In this document: piece after piece, positions 11,930 through 23,890 of the stretch
Position numbering within the stretch: the stretch's first letter is position 1
Layout of the letters: each line of letters opens with the position of its first letter
The notes under the pieces: model-generated
Told to the model about the DNA's origin: nothing
What the model saw: the letters and a program-made list of their open reading frames with translations, nothing else
Database searches by the model: none
NCBI RefSeq assembly: GCF_019393635.1
Contig: NC_057861.1
Location: 356,773,953 to 356,837,952, forward strand
Reading direction: 5' to 3'
Source: Dromiciops gliroides
Lineage: Eukaryota; Chordata; Mammalia; Microbiotheria; Microbiotheriidae
DNA: 64,000 bases
Made by a program: the position numbers and the translations under genes

Positions 11930-12378
11930 GATTATTATAATATACCTGGCAAGTAGTCATCCACCTTTTGCTTGAAGACTTCATTAAAGTCAACCATCAT
12001 CCCCTGCACCAATTTGTTCCACCTTTGGACAGTGTTAATCCTTAAGAAGCTTTTACCAACATCAAAATCCTTTCAAACTTCCACCCATTGTTCCATGTTC
12101 TTTACTCTAGAGGTAAAAGTGTAATTCCTCATTCACATGACAACTCTTCCAATACTTAACCAATGTTATTGTATCCTTCAATCTTTTCAATATATGAAAA
12201 ATGCTTAGTTTCTTCAACCAACCCTCTTATGTCAGAATTTAAGACCTTTCTTCATTCTGGTTTACTTCATATAGACATTCTCCATTTCATCAATACTCCT
12301 TTTAAAATAGGGTACCTAAAACTCAATGGTATCTTCCACATGTGGTCTAAGAATATCAGAGTACAGTGAAGTTATCAC
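11930..12378 (-). mobile_element. CR1/L3 LINE fossil, reverse strand
   Basis: The plus strand matches the antisense of amniote CR1/L3 3' ORF2 in order: 'tagtcatccaccttttgcttgaagac', 'ttgttccacctttggacag', 'cttccacccattgttcc', 'acatgacaactcttccaatactt', 'ttcttcaaccaaccctcttatg', 'cacatgtggtctaagaatatcagagtacagtg'. Each has a counterpart in the same order in the chicken CR1 and mammalian L3 antisense sequence. No open frame survives. It is ancient, older than the SINEs. Confidence 0.85.
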
Positions 12379-12651
12379 AATTTCTGTTAATTAATCTTTT
12401 TTTTTTATATTTGCAGAGTTTATTTTTCTAATACTCAAGTACAAGATTTTACATTCATACCAGTTGAATTTAATTTTATTAGATTCAACTTTTTCAGGTA
12501 TTGGGGAAAAGACAGTTCACAGATTTCAAACCCTGGCAATGAGAAAATAGAATTATCACTAAAATAGAGATTTCAGGAAAAAAGTAGCTTCCACTGGGGA
12601 ACAAAAGCATTAAGGTCACTTTTTAACTTGTATTTAAGATATAGGTAGATG

Positions 12652-12796
12652 TGGGGACAGCTAGGTGGCACAATGGATAGAGCATCTGCCTTGGAGTCAG
12701 AAGCACTTGAGTTCAAATCTGATCTCGGACACTTGACACTTAATAGCTGTGTGACCCTGAGCAAGTCACTTAACCCTCATTGCCCTGGAAAAAAAA
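12652..12796 (+). mobile_element. Marsupial tRNA-derived SINE
   Basis: GGGGACAGCTAGGTGGCACA head, GAGTTCAAATCTGATC B box, TAGCTGTGTGACCCTGAGCA block and a short A tail. Several substitutions relative to the consensus. Confidence 0.94.
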
Positions 12797-14146
12797 GAGC
12801 ATTTAGATACTTTAGATATGCAGGTTGAGAAGTGCAAATATGAGATGGAATTTTAGGGCAGGACATAGGTTCATAAAAGAGATATACCTTTTGGAGTTCT
12901 TAATATCCAAGGGATGGAAGAATTCATTAGTATGAATGAGATCACAAGTGGAGAAGAAAAAAATAATTAGTTATAGTGTTAGTTTTTATGTCAAGAGAAA
13001 AAGGTCAAAAATAAAAGAATAGAAATTTTCTCTTCTAGATGGGAGTAAAAAATAAAGTTTATAGTTGCAAATACAAATATGGAATTTTCAGAGAGAAGAT
13101 AAGACAATAAAAATTATGTCATATTATATGATCTAAGGAAGGAGAGAGTGCTGTGCAGGAAGGAGCTGTCCATAGTATCAGATTCTATAAAGAATTTGTG
13201 AGTGACACGTCCTTATGCTGGAAGAGATGATAAAACAACATCATTAAATTATTATTCTTTCTATATTACAGATCAAAAAACTTATAGAGAGATTACATAA
13301 CTTTCCAATTCACACAGGTAGTTTGTATTTGAGCCATATTATTTCTTTTCAAACTTTTGCAATTAAACACTAATTTGTTTAGCATCTTCAAAAGTTCTGG
13401 GCAAAGATTAAGGTTTGATTTTTATAAGAGCACTAATCATGATTGTAAGTCAATGCAAAGTAGCCAATTATTAAGGAGAGACTGAAGTTTGAAGAGAAAG
13501 TATATGATTGATAGAGAAAAGGGGTGGCTGACTGAGTAAGTTACTATAGAAAAGGAAACAACTGTCCTTTTTTATTCTTCTTGAAGATAAAATTAGATCA
13601 AGAAATGGATGATATAGGAAAATTAATTTGATCGACATAAGAAAAAACTCTAATAATTCTGTTAAACCTTTATACAATAGAAACAAGAGTGAAACTTTGA
13701 AAGACTAATTTTTTTCATGAACCTAATAGCCATTCTGGATTGCAGAGTAAGAGAGATAAAAGACATTACTTCTCTCCTAAGAGAATAATGATAGGCTCAG
13801 AATCCATAAACAGGCATACATTTTTGAATATGAAACAGTATAAGGAATCATTTTGCTTAAATATTAATATTTATTGTAAGTTTGCTTTTCTTTATTTTTA
13901 CTTGAAGGATGCATACATAATGGGTGGTGGTGGTAATAAATAGGTACAGGGTTGCAAAAGAACAAAAAACAAATTGAAACAAGAATAAAAGAAAGACCAG
14001 AAGTAATTACAGAAAAGCAGCAAGTCTTTGGAAATTGCATCCTTGCATGATGAAGTTATTATATGCTTGCAAAGAAGACTACATTCTTTATCTTCATACA
14101 TGATCTTTTCCTTCTACAGTACAATGAATATGTGACCGATCTTATT
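12797..14146. other. Gene-free AT-rich spacer
   Basis: I see no recognisable repeat or gene. Short ORFs on both strands lack start context, motifs or partner exons. Confidence 0.5.
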
Positions 14147-14163
14147 AAGATGATGTTGTTTTT

Positions 14164-14730
14164 ATATTTATATCTGCTCTTTTTGTGGTGGCAAAGAATT
14201 GGAAATTGAGGGGATGCCCATAAATTGGAGAACGGCTAAACAAGTTGTGGTATATGAATGTAATGGAATATTATTGTGCTATAAGAAACAATAAGCAGGT
14301 AAATTTAAGAAAAACCTGGAACTACTTACATGAATTGATGCTGAGTGAAATAAGTGGAACTAGAACATTGTCAACAGTATCAACAACATTGTGTGATGAT
14401 CAACTGTGATAGACTTAACTCTTCTCCATAATACAGTGATTCAGTTTAATTCCATAGGACTCATGATGGAAAATGCTCTCCACATCCAGAAAAAAGAACT
14501 ATGGGATCTGGATACAGATTGAACTGTACTCTTTCTACCGTTTTTGTTGTTTTTTTTTTTTTCTCTTTTGAGGTTTTCCCCTTTTGTTCTTATTTTTCTT
14601 TCACAATATAACTAATGCAAAAATATTTTTAATGTGGTTATACATATATAACCTATATCAGACTTGCTGTCTTGGGAAATGGGGAGGGAAGGAAGAAATC
14701 TTATGAAAATAAATGTTGCAAACTAAAAAA
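14164..14730 (+). mobile_element. 5'-truncated L1 LINE 3' end
   Basis: It begins within the end of ORF2: 'gtggcaaagaattggaaattgagg' ... 'tgtggtatatgaatgtaatggaatattattgtgctataagaaa'. This encodes a worn form of the human L1 ORF2 C-terminal motif TIAKTWNQPK ... MEYYAAIKND. The 3' UTR follows (CTCCACATCCAGAAAAAAGA, T-rich block, ACCTATATCAGACTTGCT, GGGAGGGAAGGAAG), and it ends with a short A run. Flanking AAGATGATG at 14147-14155 and 14731-14739, with extended similarity, is the target-site duplication. The insertion is about 570 bp, a typical 5'-truncated copy. Confidence 0.9.
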
Positions 14731-15484
14731 AAGATGATGGTTTTTGTGTATGGATTTTGTATTAAGTGTTTGGTGAAAATATATATGTGTGTATATATAT
14801 ATGTTAGTATGTGTGTGTGTATGCACATTATATAAATACCATATTTACATTGTCAATGAGACCAAACCAGCCTCTAAGCTGTGGAAGACCAGAACTGAAC
14901 AGAATAGGCTAGAGACAGGATAGTCAAGAATCAAGCAGAAGTTTAATTACAAAGTTAGGGAAATGGTTTGCAATTAAGGAGAGAATTAGATATACTGCCT
15001 ATATGACAACATGTAATTATATGTTTATTTATATATCTATAATCTCTTGTTTATATACATGTATACCTATACACATGCATATACACATGATAGGTTGAAT
15101 CAAGATGTTAATTAGGTTCCTGCTGTTAGAGATATTTAAGCAGAGAGTTTATCATATGGTGAGGGGGGTGGAAAAGCAGTTTCGACATTTAGTGAACCTT
15201 ATTTTCCCCTACCAACATGATTACTTGGAAATTGATTTTTCTGATTGTATTTCTTTAGTATATTTTCTATCAGCCCCATATATGCATAAACCATATTTTG
15301 TGCCATTCCTCATATAATAATAATAACAATAACAACAACAACAATAATAATATTAATCAATGGCACATGCATCAACTAATTATACAATATGTAACATATA
15401 TGACCTGACATGTTATGATGTTATATGATTATTATGACTAAATTTTATATTACTTTCTTTTTATTGTCTCATTTGATCTGCATG

Positions 15485-15660
15485 ACAAGCTTGAGAGGTA
15501 GATACAATTAATATATGTAATTTACAGAGAAGTAAATTTAGACAGAAACTAAGTAACTTGCTGAGGATCACACAGCTAGTAAGTGTTTGAAATAACATTT
15601 TAATTTAAATCTTAAGTTCTTTACTTAAAGTCTAGCACTTGATTCATTGTGTTACTTGTC
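15485..15660 (-). repeat. MIR-type SINE, reverse strand
   Basis: 'acttgctgaggatcacacagctagtaagtg' preceded by a worn gaaactgag segment and followed by 'cttgattcattgtgttacttg' is a reversed MIR-type SINE. Confidence 0.7.
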
Positions 15661-16360
15661 TGGGCCCTAAAGGAACAGAACCAAAAAGCAAGAAACTAAT
15701 GAAAACTTGGACATTTTTGGTGCAGCTTGCACCAAATGCTATTAACGCTTTTATATGTATTCATTTATCAATGTAAATTTGTATAAATTTATTGAAAAGT
15801 TCAAACAAAATAATTTAGCCCCAGAACTGTGCTTGTTCCGATTTAGAGAGGAGAGGAGAGCAGTGAGATAGGCAGCTGATTATTTGAGAAAGAAGGAAGA
15901 ATGACCATTGTGTTAGTACAACAACTTCAATGATTTGAGTAGGGTGATATAAGAATTTTCTGAGTAAAGGAAACAAAAACTCTGAAGTGACAATAGGGAA
16001 GAAAGAGAATACCTATTCCATCTCCTGCCTCCCTTCCCTTACAGGGGGAAGGTAGGTCTCAGTTAAGGAAAATAGATGAAAGAAGTGTGAGAGAAAAAAG
16101 TTCAAGATAAAGAGCAGTTTGTTCACTCTGTGAAATGAATACTCAATGGTCCTGGGGAAGGAGTCCTCAGGATTGGATTGGGTTAGGGTTGAGGGGGATT
16201 AACATAAAAGAATAAGAGGTAAATTTGGGAACAGGTTGTTTCTATGTGGTTGATTATTGAACAATCAGGGGAGAAACACACATGTAGCTAGTTAGCCTAA
16301 AGGATATCAGATGAATAGTATTGGTGTCTCTTAAGTAAAAAAAAATATGTATATTCATTA
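15661..16360. other. Gene-free spacer
   Basis: Purine-rich stretches (gagaggagaggagag at about 15846) and AT-rich sequence. I see no gene, RNA or clear repeat. Confidence 0.5.
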
Positions 16361-16369
16361 TGTAAAACA

Positions 16370-17925
16370 GCTACACAGGATTTCACTGAGTATTAAAACC
16401 ACTCCTTACACTATAGTAAATGACTACAGCAATCTACTATAGGATAAATCCAAAGATGCAAGCTTTTGAAACAAAAACTCATTATCTGAAAAAAATCTTC
16501 TGAGAAAACTGGAAAACAGTTTGGCAGAAACTATGTATAGACCAACATCACAAACTCTACAGTAAAATAGGATCAAAATGGGTACTTGATTTGCACATAA
16601 AGTATGATACCATAATAGTTTACCTGTCAGGTTTATAGAGAGGGGGATAATTTAGGACCAAAGAAATGTAGAGAGTACTAAAAAATGTAAAATAAATTAT
16701 TTTGATGATATAAAATGTTTTAGAAAGTTTTTGCACAAACAAAACCAATGTAACCAAAATTATAAGGAAGGCAAAAAATTGAGAAATATTTTTTGCCACA
16801 AGTATCACTGATAAAGGCCTCATTTCTCAAATATATAAGAAACTAAGTCAAATTTATTAAATTACAAGTCATTTCCCAATTGATAAATTGTCAAAGGACA
16901 TGTCTTTCAGATGAAGAAAATGAAGCTATCCATAGTCATATCAAAAATTGTTCCAAATTACTATTGATCAGAGAAATGCAAATTAAAACAGCTCTAAGGT
17001 ATCACCTCAGAACTATGAGAGTGGCAAATATTTTTCAAAAAAAGGAAAATGTTGGATATTGGAGGGGCTGTGGGAATGCTGGAATGCTAATCCACTGCTG
17101 GTAGAATTGTGAACTGACCCAACCATTCTGGAGAGCAATTTGGACCTTTGCCTAAAGGCATACTACTAGGTTTATATCCCAAGACACCCCCAAAAAGAGA
17201 AAAAGCACTATTTGGTTTTTTTTTCCCTTTCAGGGCAATGAAGGTTAAGTGACTTGCCCAGGGTTATACAGTTAGTGTCAAGTGTCTGTAGCCAGATTTC
17301 AAGTCAGGTCCTCCTGAATCCAGGGCCAGTGCTTTATCCACTGTGCCACCTAGCTGCACCTGAAAAAGAAACTATTTGTAAAAAAAATTATATCAGCTCT
17401 TTTTTTGTGGTGGATAAAAATTGGAAATCAAAGGAATGCCTATCAATTGGAGAATGGCTAAACAAGCAGAGGTATATGATTATAATGGTATACTATTGTG
17501 TTATAAGAAATGACAAGCAGGATGATCTCAGAAAGGCCTTGAAAGACTTAAATGAAGTGATGCATAATTATGTGAGCAGAACCAGGATAATGGTGTGCAC
17601 AGTGACAACAATATTGTTCAGTGAAGAACAACTCTCATCACCACAATGATTCAAGATAATTCCAAAGGACTAATGATGAAGCATACTGTCCACCTCCAGA
17701 GAAAGAACTGGAATTGCTTGAATACAGAATAAAGCATGCTATTTTTCACTTTTTTTCTTTCATTTGTTATTTCAGTTTTCTTATACAAAAGGATTAATAT
17801 GGTAATGTACATAATTGGACTTGTATAACCTATATCTCTTGCTTATCAACTCAGGGAAGGGGGAGGGGAGAGAGATAGAGATAGAATTTGAAACTCAAGA
17901 CTTTAAATAAAAACATTTTTTATAA
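16370..17925 (+). mobile_element. L1 LINE, ORF2 C-terminal part and 3' UTR, split by a SINE
   Basis: Reading forward, 16500-16850 carries worn L1 ORF2 text ('gtttacctgtcaggtttatagagagg', 'tttttgcacaaacaaaaccaatgtaacc', 'actgataaaggcctcatttctcaaatatataag'). Then 16880-17104 translates to LIREMQIKTALRYHL ... YWRGCGNAGMLIHCW. This aligns with the human L1 ORF2 C-terminus LAIREMQIKTTMRYHL ... CWRGCGEIGTLLHCW. After the SINE at 17208-17360 the frame resumes (KNWKSKECLSIGEWLNK ... MVYYCVIRND) and passes into the 3' UTR. The ORF has stops and frameshifts, so it is dead. An A/T pentanucleotide array follows its tail. Confidence 0.93.
17208..17360 (-). mobile_element. Marsupial tRNA-derived SINE inserted in L1
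   Basis: Reverse-strand copy: T-rich tail, then CAGGGCAATGAAGGTTAAGT ... CAGGTCCTCCTGAATCCAGG ... CCACCTAGCTGC. The flanking L1 sequence 'gaaaaag-actatttg' is repeated on both sides with small differences, consistent with a target-site duplication of about 16 bp. So the SINE is younger than the L1. Confidence 0.94.
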
Positions 17926-17930
17926 ACTAA

Positions 17931-18028
17931 TTATAATATAATATAATATAATATAATATAATATAATATAATATAATATAATATAATATAATATAATATA
18001 ATATAATATAATATAATATAATATAATA
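17931..18028. repeat. (TATAA)n pentanucleotide array
   Basis: About 19 near-perfect ATATA/TATAA pentamers directly follow the 3' end of the L1. It probably expanded from the L1 A/T-rich tail. Confidence 0.97.
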
Positions 18029-18039
18029 AACTAGTTATT

Positions 18040-18690
18040 ATAAAACTAATAACCACACCTGACTTAACCAACTTAAAAATGTTAAATAAGGGCTTTAGAT
18101 TGGATTATCTCTGAGGTCACTTTCATGACTAATATTGTATGAGTTGATCTTTCAGGAAGAGATATAAATGGGAGTTTATTAATGGCAAAACCAGGTAAGC
18201 CATCTGTTTTGTGGCTGCACACTTATTTAATGGTTGTGTTTTATCACGGTATAGAAAAATTTCTGGCCAGAAACTCTTTTCAGTACTTCATGTAACAGCT
18301 CCAGCAGACCATTGACTGGGTATACCTTTTAATTAGCAAGTCGCCCATGTAAGTAGTGCTTTATCTGACATCTGCCAGTGGAAGAGAGGACAAGATTAAT
18401 AAAGTGACAAACTGTCCAGTCTTCTGAGAATGGATAAAACTTCTAAGTGTCAGCATTCTTAAAAAGATACTGGCTTTAGAGAGAATACACAGAGAGATAT
18501 CTATGGAATACTGTATAATTTGGAGAAGTAAGTGCTGCTGAATTTTGTTTGTATTACTTTAGGAGGCTGTTGTGGGAACATAAATACTACCTATCTTATA
18601 TCTGTTTTTCAAGATAATTTAAAGAATAATTCAAGCACTCAACTCAGAGAACCTTGAGGTTTCTTTCCTTGAATATATGAACATCATTTA
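18040..18690. other. Repeat-poor stretch, possible conserved non-coding DNA
   Basis: No transposon signature is visible. Mixed-composition sequence such as 'agctccagcagaccattgactgg' and 'ttttaattagcaagtcgccc' resembles non-coding regulatory DNA more than neutral spacer, but this is an impression from composition only. Confidence 0.3.
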
Positions 18691-18691
18691 A

Positions 18692-18842
18692 AGCCCAATG
18701 TGATATAATTGAAAGAACACTGAATTTGGAATGAGGAATATTTTTTTCCTCTGATGCTTAATGGCTGTGAGACTAGTCATATAGTCAAAAGTCTCAATCT
18801 CTGTGAGATTTGGTTTTCCCACTGAAAGAGCTAATTTGCATT
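18692..18842 (+). repeat. Old MIR-type SINE
   Basis: 'attgaaagaacactgaatttggaa' ... 'ttaatggctgtgagact' ... 'tgagatttggttttcccactgaaag' follows the MIR order (gagcactggacttggagtcagg, agctgtgtgacc, tcagtttcctcatctgtaaa). Confidence 0.55.
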
Positions 18843-19095
18843 TATAATAAAGCACTCTAGTTGTAGTCGGGAAAATCAGTGTTCGAATCAGGTCTCAGAC
18901 ACTTAATTAACTATATGACCCTCAGAAAATCACAATCTATCTCTGCCTTTCTTCACTTAACTGTAAAATAGGAATAATATTAACACCTATTTCACAGGAT
19001 TGTTTTGAAGATCAAAAGATAATATTTATCAAGGCTTAGCAAAGAGCCCACAAAATAATAGGTGCTTAATAAATGCTTGTTTCCTTCTTTCTTTT
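18843..19095 (+). repeat. MIR-type SINE with LINE2-like 3' end
   Basis: The head 'gtgttcgaatcaggtctcagacac' is followed by 'ctgtaaaataggaataat', 'ttcacaggattgttttgaagatcaaaagataat' and 'aataggtgcttaataaatgcttgtttcc'. This is the complete MIR order, including the L2-like 3' terminus. Confidence 0.85.
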
Positions 19096-19839
19096 CTTCC
19101 TTCCCACTGGAAAAAATGGATATGTCATGCATTTCCTAGTATTCTTATGAAATCAAATGGCATAAGGTATATGTAGCATGGATTTTATATAATTGTAGAT
19201 GTCTCTACTCACATGGTAAGTTGTTAAGATAAGCATGATTATTCATGTGTTGCTCATCTCTTTCCAGTTCATTCTTCAACAGAAGCTTATATTTGATATA
19301 TCAAGGGTTTATTTTAAGTCATAATAGTAACATAAATTACAAAGGAAAGGCCTTCCATTCCTAAAAGGATATAATCTCTTGTAAGTTCCCACAATGCTGA
19401 TGGGAGAGAGAAAATTGCAAACAACTTGACCTTCTTTGACTAAGCATAAGCTAGAACACCCTTCATCATTTCATCTCCCAGCATCTAGAAATGTGTCTTT
19501 GCTAACTTGAGATTCTAACTCAACAACTGTTGTTCCCTTTTCTCTGAAGAAATGCTGATTTTTTTAAAGAAAGAGAGATCAGGACTGGTCCTTTAATTTG
19601 TTGTTATCAGGAACTAATGGGGGATGAAACCCCTTCTATTAATGCAAGTCAACCTCCTCTCTCCAATGCACTATCTTAAACAGTAGCCTAGAGCACTGCA
19701 CATCTAACTCGCTTGATCAGGGTTATACAATCAAGATGTTTCCAAAGTTGGCCTTGAAAAAATACTAGACAAAAAGTAATCAAACTGCACAAAAATACAT
19801 GAAAAAAGGCTGTAAGTTCTCATAATGGAGATATGCATT
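19096..19839. other. Gene-free spacer
   Basis: No recognised element. Short ORFs only. Confidence 0.5.
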
Positions 19840-20898
19840 TGGGGGGAGGGGAAGCCAAGATAATTTTTGCAAAAGGGGGACTAACACCAGAAGGATCATG
19901 TCTTTATCTGTTGAGACAGCAGCAAGTGCCAGAGTAAGTCCCTGTTATGCCATTGTACAAAAAAGCAGTTCTGCTAATACACACAGCCCATGATCATTTA
20001 AGAGACCTCTTCAAGATGCCCAGACCTCTTGACAGAGATATAGAAGGAAACATTTGAAAAACAGCATATGGGCAGTCAAAAAGAGGAGGAAACCCATGAA
20101 ATAGAAACCATCTTATTGGAGCTAGTAAGAGCCACATAGTGGGATCAAATCAACTCCTGATTGAGGACTGCATAGGAATAAGGAGAAAAAAGACTGAAGT
20201 CAGTAGCCTTGCTAGGCCACCATGAAAAACAAATGTAAAAGTTCCAGGGATCATGGTAAACTGTTGGCACTGGTACCAGCTACACCAACAGAGGGGAGAA
20301 GTCAAAATAGGGCTGACCCATTTCTATCTGATAAAGCAGGAAGAAGAACCTGTGACTGGGACAAACTCCCAATATAATAGGTATGGATGCAAATATGAGT
20401 AAAAAGTAAACTGCAAATAATTTTTATAATCCTATGGTTTAAGAGAATTTCCATGTGCTAAGCCCCACAAGAAAAAAAAAATGTCAACTTAAAGAAAAGT
20501 TCTTGGCCACAAGGAGGACTCCAATAGTGACTGAAGAAAGTGAAGTAAGAGATTTCTTAGAAGGAGAGGGAGAAATTAGACCTTTTGAGAAAATAAATGC
20601 TGAAGTAAAATAAATAGGCCAGAACAGAAGATTGAAAAGAATCATCAGTTAGCGGATTTCCCTCTCCCCCTCAAAAATATGAAGCAAAGAAAACAATGAT
20701 TCCATGAGACAATAAACCACATTAGAATAAAATGAAAACATTGAACAGAATATATATATTTTTTAAATGTAGTGTACCTAGTATAAAAAATAATTCAAGT
20801 AGAAAACAGTTTGAGGACGTTAAATTCATCAAGCAAACATTGGGAAATAGTATTTTAAGAAATCATAAAAGGAAATTGTCCAGAATTATTGGAATCAG

Positions 20899-21062
20899 GG
20901 CAGCTAGGTGGCACAATGAATAGAGCACTGGCCCTGGATTCAGGAGGACCTGAGTTCAAATCCGGCCTCAGACACTTGACACTTATTAGCTGTGTGACCC
21001 TGGGTAAGCAACTTAACCCCAATTGCCTCACCAAAAACAACAAAAAAGAAACCCCAAAACAT
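20899..21062 (+). mobile_element. Marsupial tRNA-derived SINE inside L1 ORF1
   Basis: Near-consensus copy with GGCAGCTAGGTGGCACAATG head, GAGTTCAAATCCGGCC B box and an A-rich tail. A perfect 15-bp target duplication, AATTATTGGAATCAG, lies at 20884-20898 and 21063-21077. The duplicated sequence is L1 ORF1, so the SINE came later. Confidence 0.97.
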
Positions 21063-21502
21063 AATTATTGGAATCAGAGGATGAAGTGAATTATAGAAGT
21101 AAAGTACCTGACAAAAGCAATCATGAATTGAAAGTCCCAGAACCCAAATTTAAGGTTCCAGCTCAAAGAAGAAATACTGAGTATAGCTCAGGAGGAAAGA
21201 GGTCAAGTACCAAGGAACAGCTATCAGTAATATGCAAGCCTGTGCTGTAGATACTCTAAAGGATTGGAATTTTTAGAACAGGATATGTGAAAAGGCAATT
21301 TAAAGGCCTTACATCAAAAATAATCTACTCTGGAAAAAATGGGTGTAATACTATAGAAAAAAAATATATATATACATATATATATATTTGATAGATTAAA
21401 GAAATAACGGAAGAAAGAAAGAAAGAAAGAAGAAATAGATATTTAACAGAATATAGGACACTGAAGTATTTCTGATGAAAATACCAAATCTGAGTAGATT
21501 TT

Positions 21503-21646
21503 TGGTGTTTTTTGTGGGGCAATGAGGGTTAAGTGACTTGCCCAGGGTCACACAGCCAGTAAGTGTTAAGTGTCTGAGGCCAGATTTGAATTCAGGTACT
21601 CCTGAATCCAGGGCTGGTGCTCTATCCACTGCACCACCTGGCTGAT
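21503..21646 (-). mobile_element. Marsupial tRNA-derived SINE, reverse strand
   Basis: Reverse-strand copy (T-rich tail, GGGGCAATGAGGGTTAAGTG ... CAGGTACTCCTGAATCCAGG ... CACCTGGCTG). It is bracketed by a perfect 19-bp duplication at 21484-21502 and 21647-21665. Such an unmarred duplication suggests one of the younger insertions in the window. Confidence 0.97.
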
Positions 21647-22619
21647 CCAAATCTGAGTAGATTTTGAGGTAGAAAACAATACCTAGAAATTTAAATACAT
21701 TTGAGCTTTAGGAAGTAGTTAAATAATGACAAGTAAGAAGTGTTTAATTCCTAATGTGGGAAGAGAAAATTTTTTTTCAGAATTGTGCTGTTTTTGAAGT
21801 AAATGGATTTAGAATAACATCAATTACAGGATGCATAGGAAGAATTTCAAAAAGGCTAGGAGAACTTACATGAACTGCTGTAGTAAAATCAAGCAATATA
21901 CACAGTAATTAAAAATATAAATAAAAATAAAAACAGAATGTAAATTACGATAAAATTTGACTTCAGAAGAGAGAGGAGGAAAAAAAACTTTCTTCCCTTC
22001 TTTGAAGGGAATAAGGATAATGAATAATGAACATATTTGTCAGTTTTGCTCAATTGCTTTTTTTCCCCCTCTTTATTAAAAAAAATAGTAACAATCCATA
22101 GTGGAGTCCTGAGAGGTAGAATCAAGATTTTCATGTAAGAAAGGCAGGTGAACATAGCCTCCCACTTTTCTCCTCTCCATAATGATTTAGAAAATACACC
22201 AAATTGAATTCTGACTGGGAAAATTTGTACAAATAGAGTGCATAATTTGTAGTTTATACATTGGAGGAGGAAGTTGAAAGACAAGCGATGCTTGAACTTC
22301 ACTCTCATCTGACCTTTGTAATGGTGGAAAAGATTCATATTCATAACACAGTTGGATACAGATATACATTTTAACTAACAGGGAAAAGGGTGGGAAACGA
22401 TTTAAAGAAGGGTGGGACAGGAATAAGAGGGAGGGAAGATTAAAGGAGATGTCAACCAGAAGTAAAATAAGATTCTTAATGATAAAACAAGCAAAAAAAA
22501 AAACCAACAAAAATTATGAGATAGAATAGAGATGAACTCACCCATAAAATGGGAGAGGAAAACAGTATGAATTAGAAAGTAGAATTGAACAAAAGATCGT
22601 TTTCAAGAAACACACTTGA

Positions 22620-22737
22620 AGGACAGCTAGGTGGTGTAGTGGATAGTGCACCAAACCTGGAATCAGGAAGACCTGATTTCAAATCTAGCCTCAGAAACTT
22701 ACTAGCTGTGTGACCCTGGACAAGGCATTTAACACTG
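22620..22737 (+). mobile_element. Marsupial tRNA-derived SINE, tail-less, inside L1 ORF2
   Basis: GGACAGCTAGGTGGTGTAGT head, GATTTCAAATCTAGCC B box region and CTAGCTGTGTGACCCTGGAC. It lacks the usual A tail, and L1 endonuclease sequence continues after it. Confidence 0.9.
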
Positions 22738-22929
22738 AAGGAGACCTATTATACTTGAGCTAAAAAAGGCAAGTGTAGCAATCATGATTTCATAAATAGG
22801 GAGTCAGTAACAGTTGGTTATGAGAGACGACACATCCCATATTTGAGAGGTTAGCAAGGAATTCAGTCTTTTCAGAAGAGATAGGTTTTTGTAGAAACAA
22901 AAAAAAAATGGATGGTATGTGTGAGAACA

Positions 22930-23890
22930 TTTTTTAATTTAAATTGTTTGTTAATAATAGAATGATGGGTTCATTGTGTACAATGAAGCTATATTTTATA
23001 AATCTATAATTCTGCTACCAAAATTCCTACATAACAGATTGGCTACTTAATTAATTGTATAAATGTGTATGAATGAGAATGTACCTTAGTTTTACACCAT
23101 TTTTAGATGTTATTAACTGTTCTCTTGCTTAAGTCTGAAGTATTAAGCAAACTCTTAAGAAGTAAAAGGGGAAAAAAAGCCCCCTTTCATGTTTTTAAAT
23201 ATTCTAATGACAACACTAGATGAGTATACCCTGCGGTTAAGGAAATAAGTACCTATAGCAGAAACAACTTGCTTAATGAATGTCATTTAATTAGTGGGCA
23301 TACATATTCCTGTTATTCAAAGAATGTGAATCCTGAAAACTAGAGAATTAAAAACTGTCACATGTTGAGATTACAGAATTGTTGACAGAGGAGGTATGTC
23401 TACACTTCTGTGATCTTCAATTGTTATATCCCTTTGCGTAGATAGCAAGCCCAAGAAAATTATAATTAGACATCATTGAGAAATATAGGACCTATGTCAA
23501 ACAAATATTATTGCCTATTTGCCATTTCCCCCATTTTCCATTGTTATAAGGAGACCGTTCTGGTCTTCATAACTGAAAATATCTTTCATTGAACTATTTG
23601 GGGGCTTAGTCAAGGTTGACTTTTAAGGATTTAACATAGAATTGTTCACCTGTTACCTACTGAAGACATCAGATTGCAGGAGAATGTGAAATAGCATAAA
23701 AACACCTTTGAAGAGTTTTGTCAAGTTCTTAAATGTTAATTAAACTTTTATGCACTGGTTTCCTTGTGGTTGATGTATTTACTTGATGGCAACACACAAA
23801 CCAGTAAGCTTTCTCACACATTTCAACCTGTGAGTTATATATAGTTAACAGAAATGGGTATTTTGTGACTATAACTACGGATACAATTTA
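22930..23890. other. Repeat-poor stretch, candidate conserved non-coding DNA
   Basis: About 1 kb with no transposon signature or ORF. It contains several homeodomain-type TAATTA cores ('cttaattaattg' near 23048, 'ttaattag' near 23290, 'gttaattaaac' near 23738). Function cannot be shown from the sequence alone. Confidence 0.3.

Larger units (their letters stand above)
19840..22805 (+). mobile_element. L1 LINE front part (5' region, ORF1, spacer, ORF2 endonuclease start), heavily decayed
   Basis: A forward L1 interrupted by three SINEs. About 19840-20700 is A/G-rich with 'ggaagccaagataa', like a marsupial L1 5' region. At 20840-20898 and again after the SINE (21063-21100) the frame reads EIIKGNCPELLESE, matching the L1 ORF1 segment EIIKENCPDILEPE. 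The purine-rich stretch at 21900-22460 has the same layout as the ORF1-ORF2 spacer seen near 49.5 and 60.8 kb. At 22530-22620 'gatgaactcacccataaaatggg' ... 'tcaagaaacacacttgaag' matches the start of L1 ORF2 endonuclease (VNGMNSPIK ... QETHL). After the SINE, KKASVAIMIS (about 22760-22795) parallels human QKKAGVAILVS. The rest of ORF2 is missing. The 5' boundary is uncertain. Confidence 0.7.

Noticed and set aside
18155-18194. 40-base exon-like segment between TTTCAG and GTAAGC
   Set aside because: The acceptor's pyrimidine tract is weak, the segment is tiny and no partner exons are visible.
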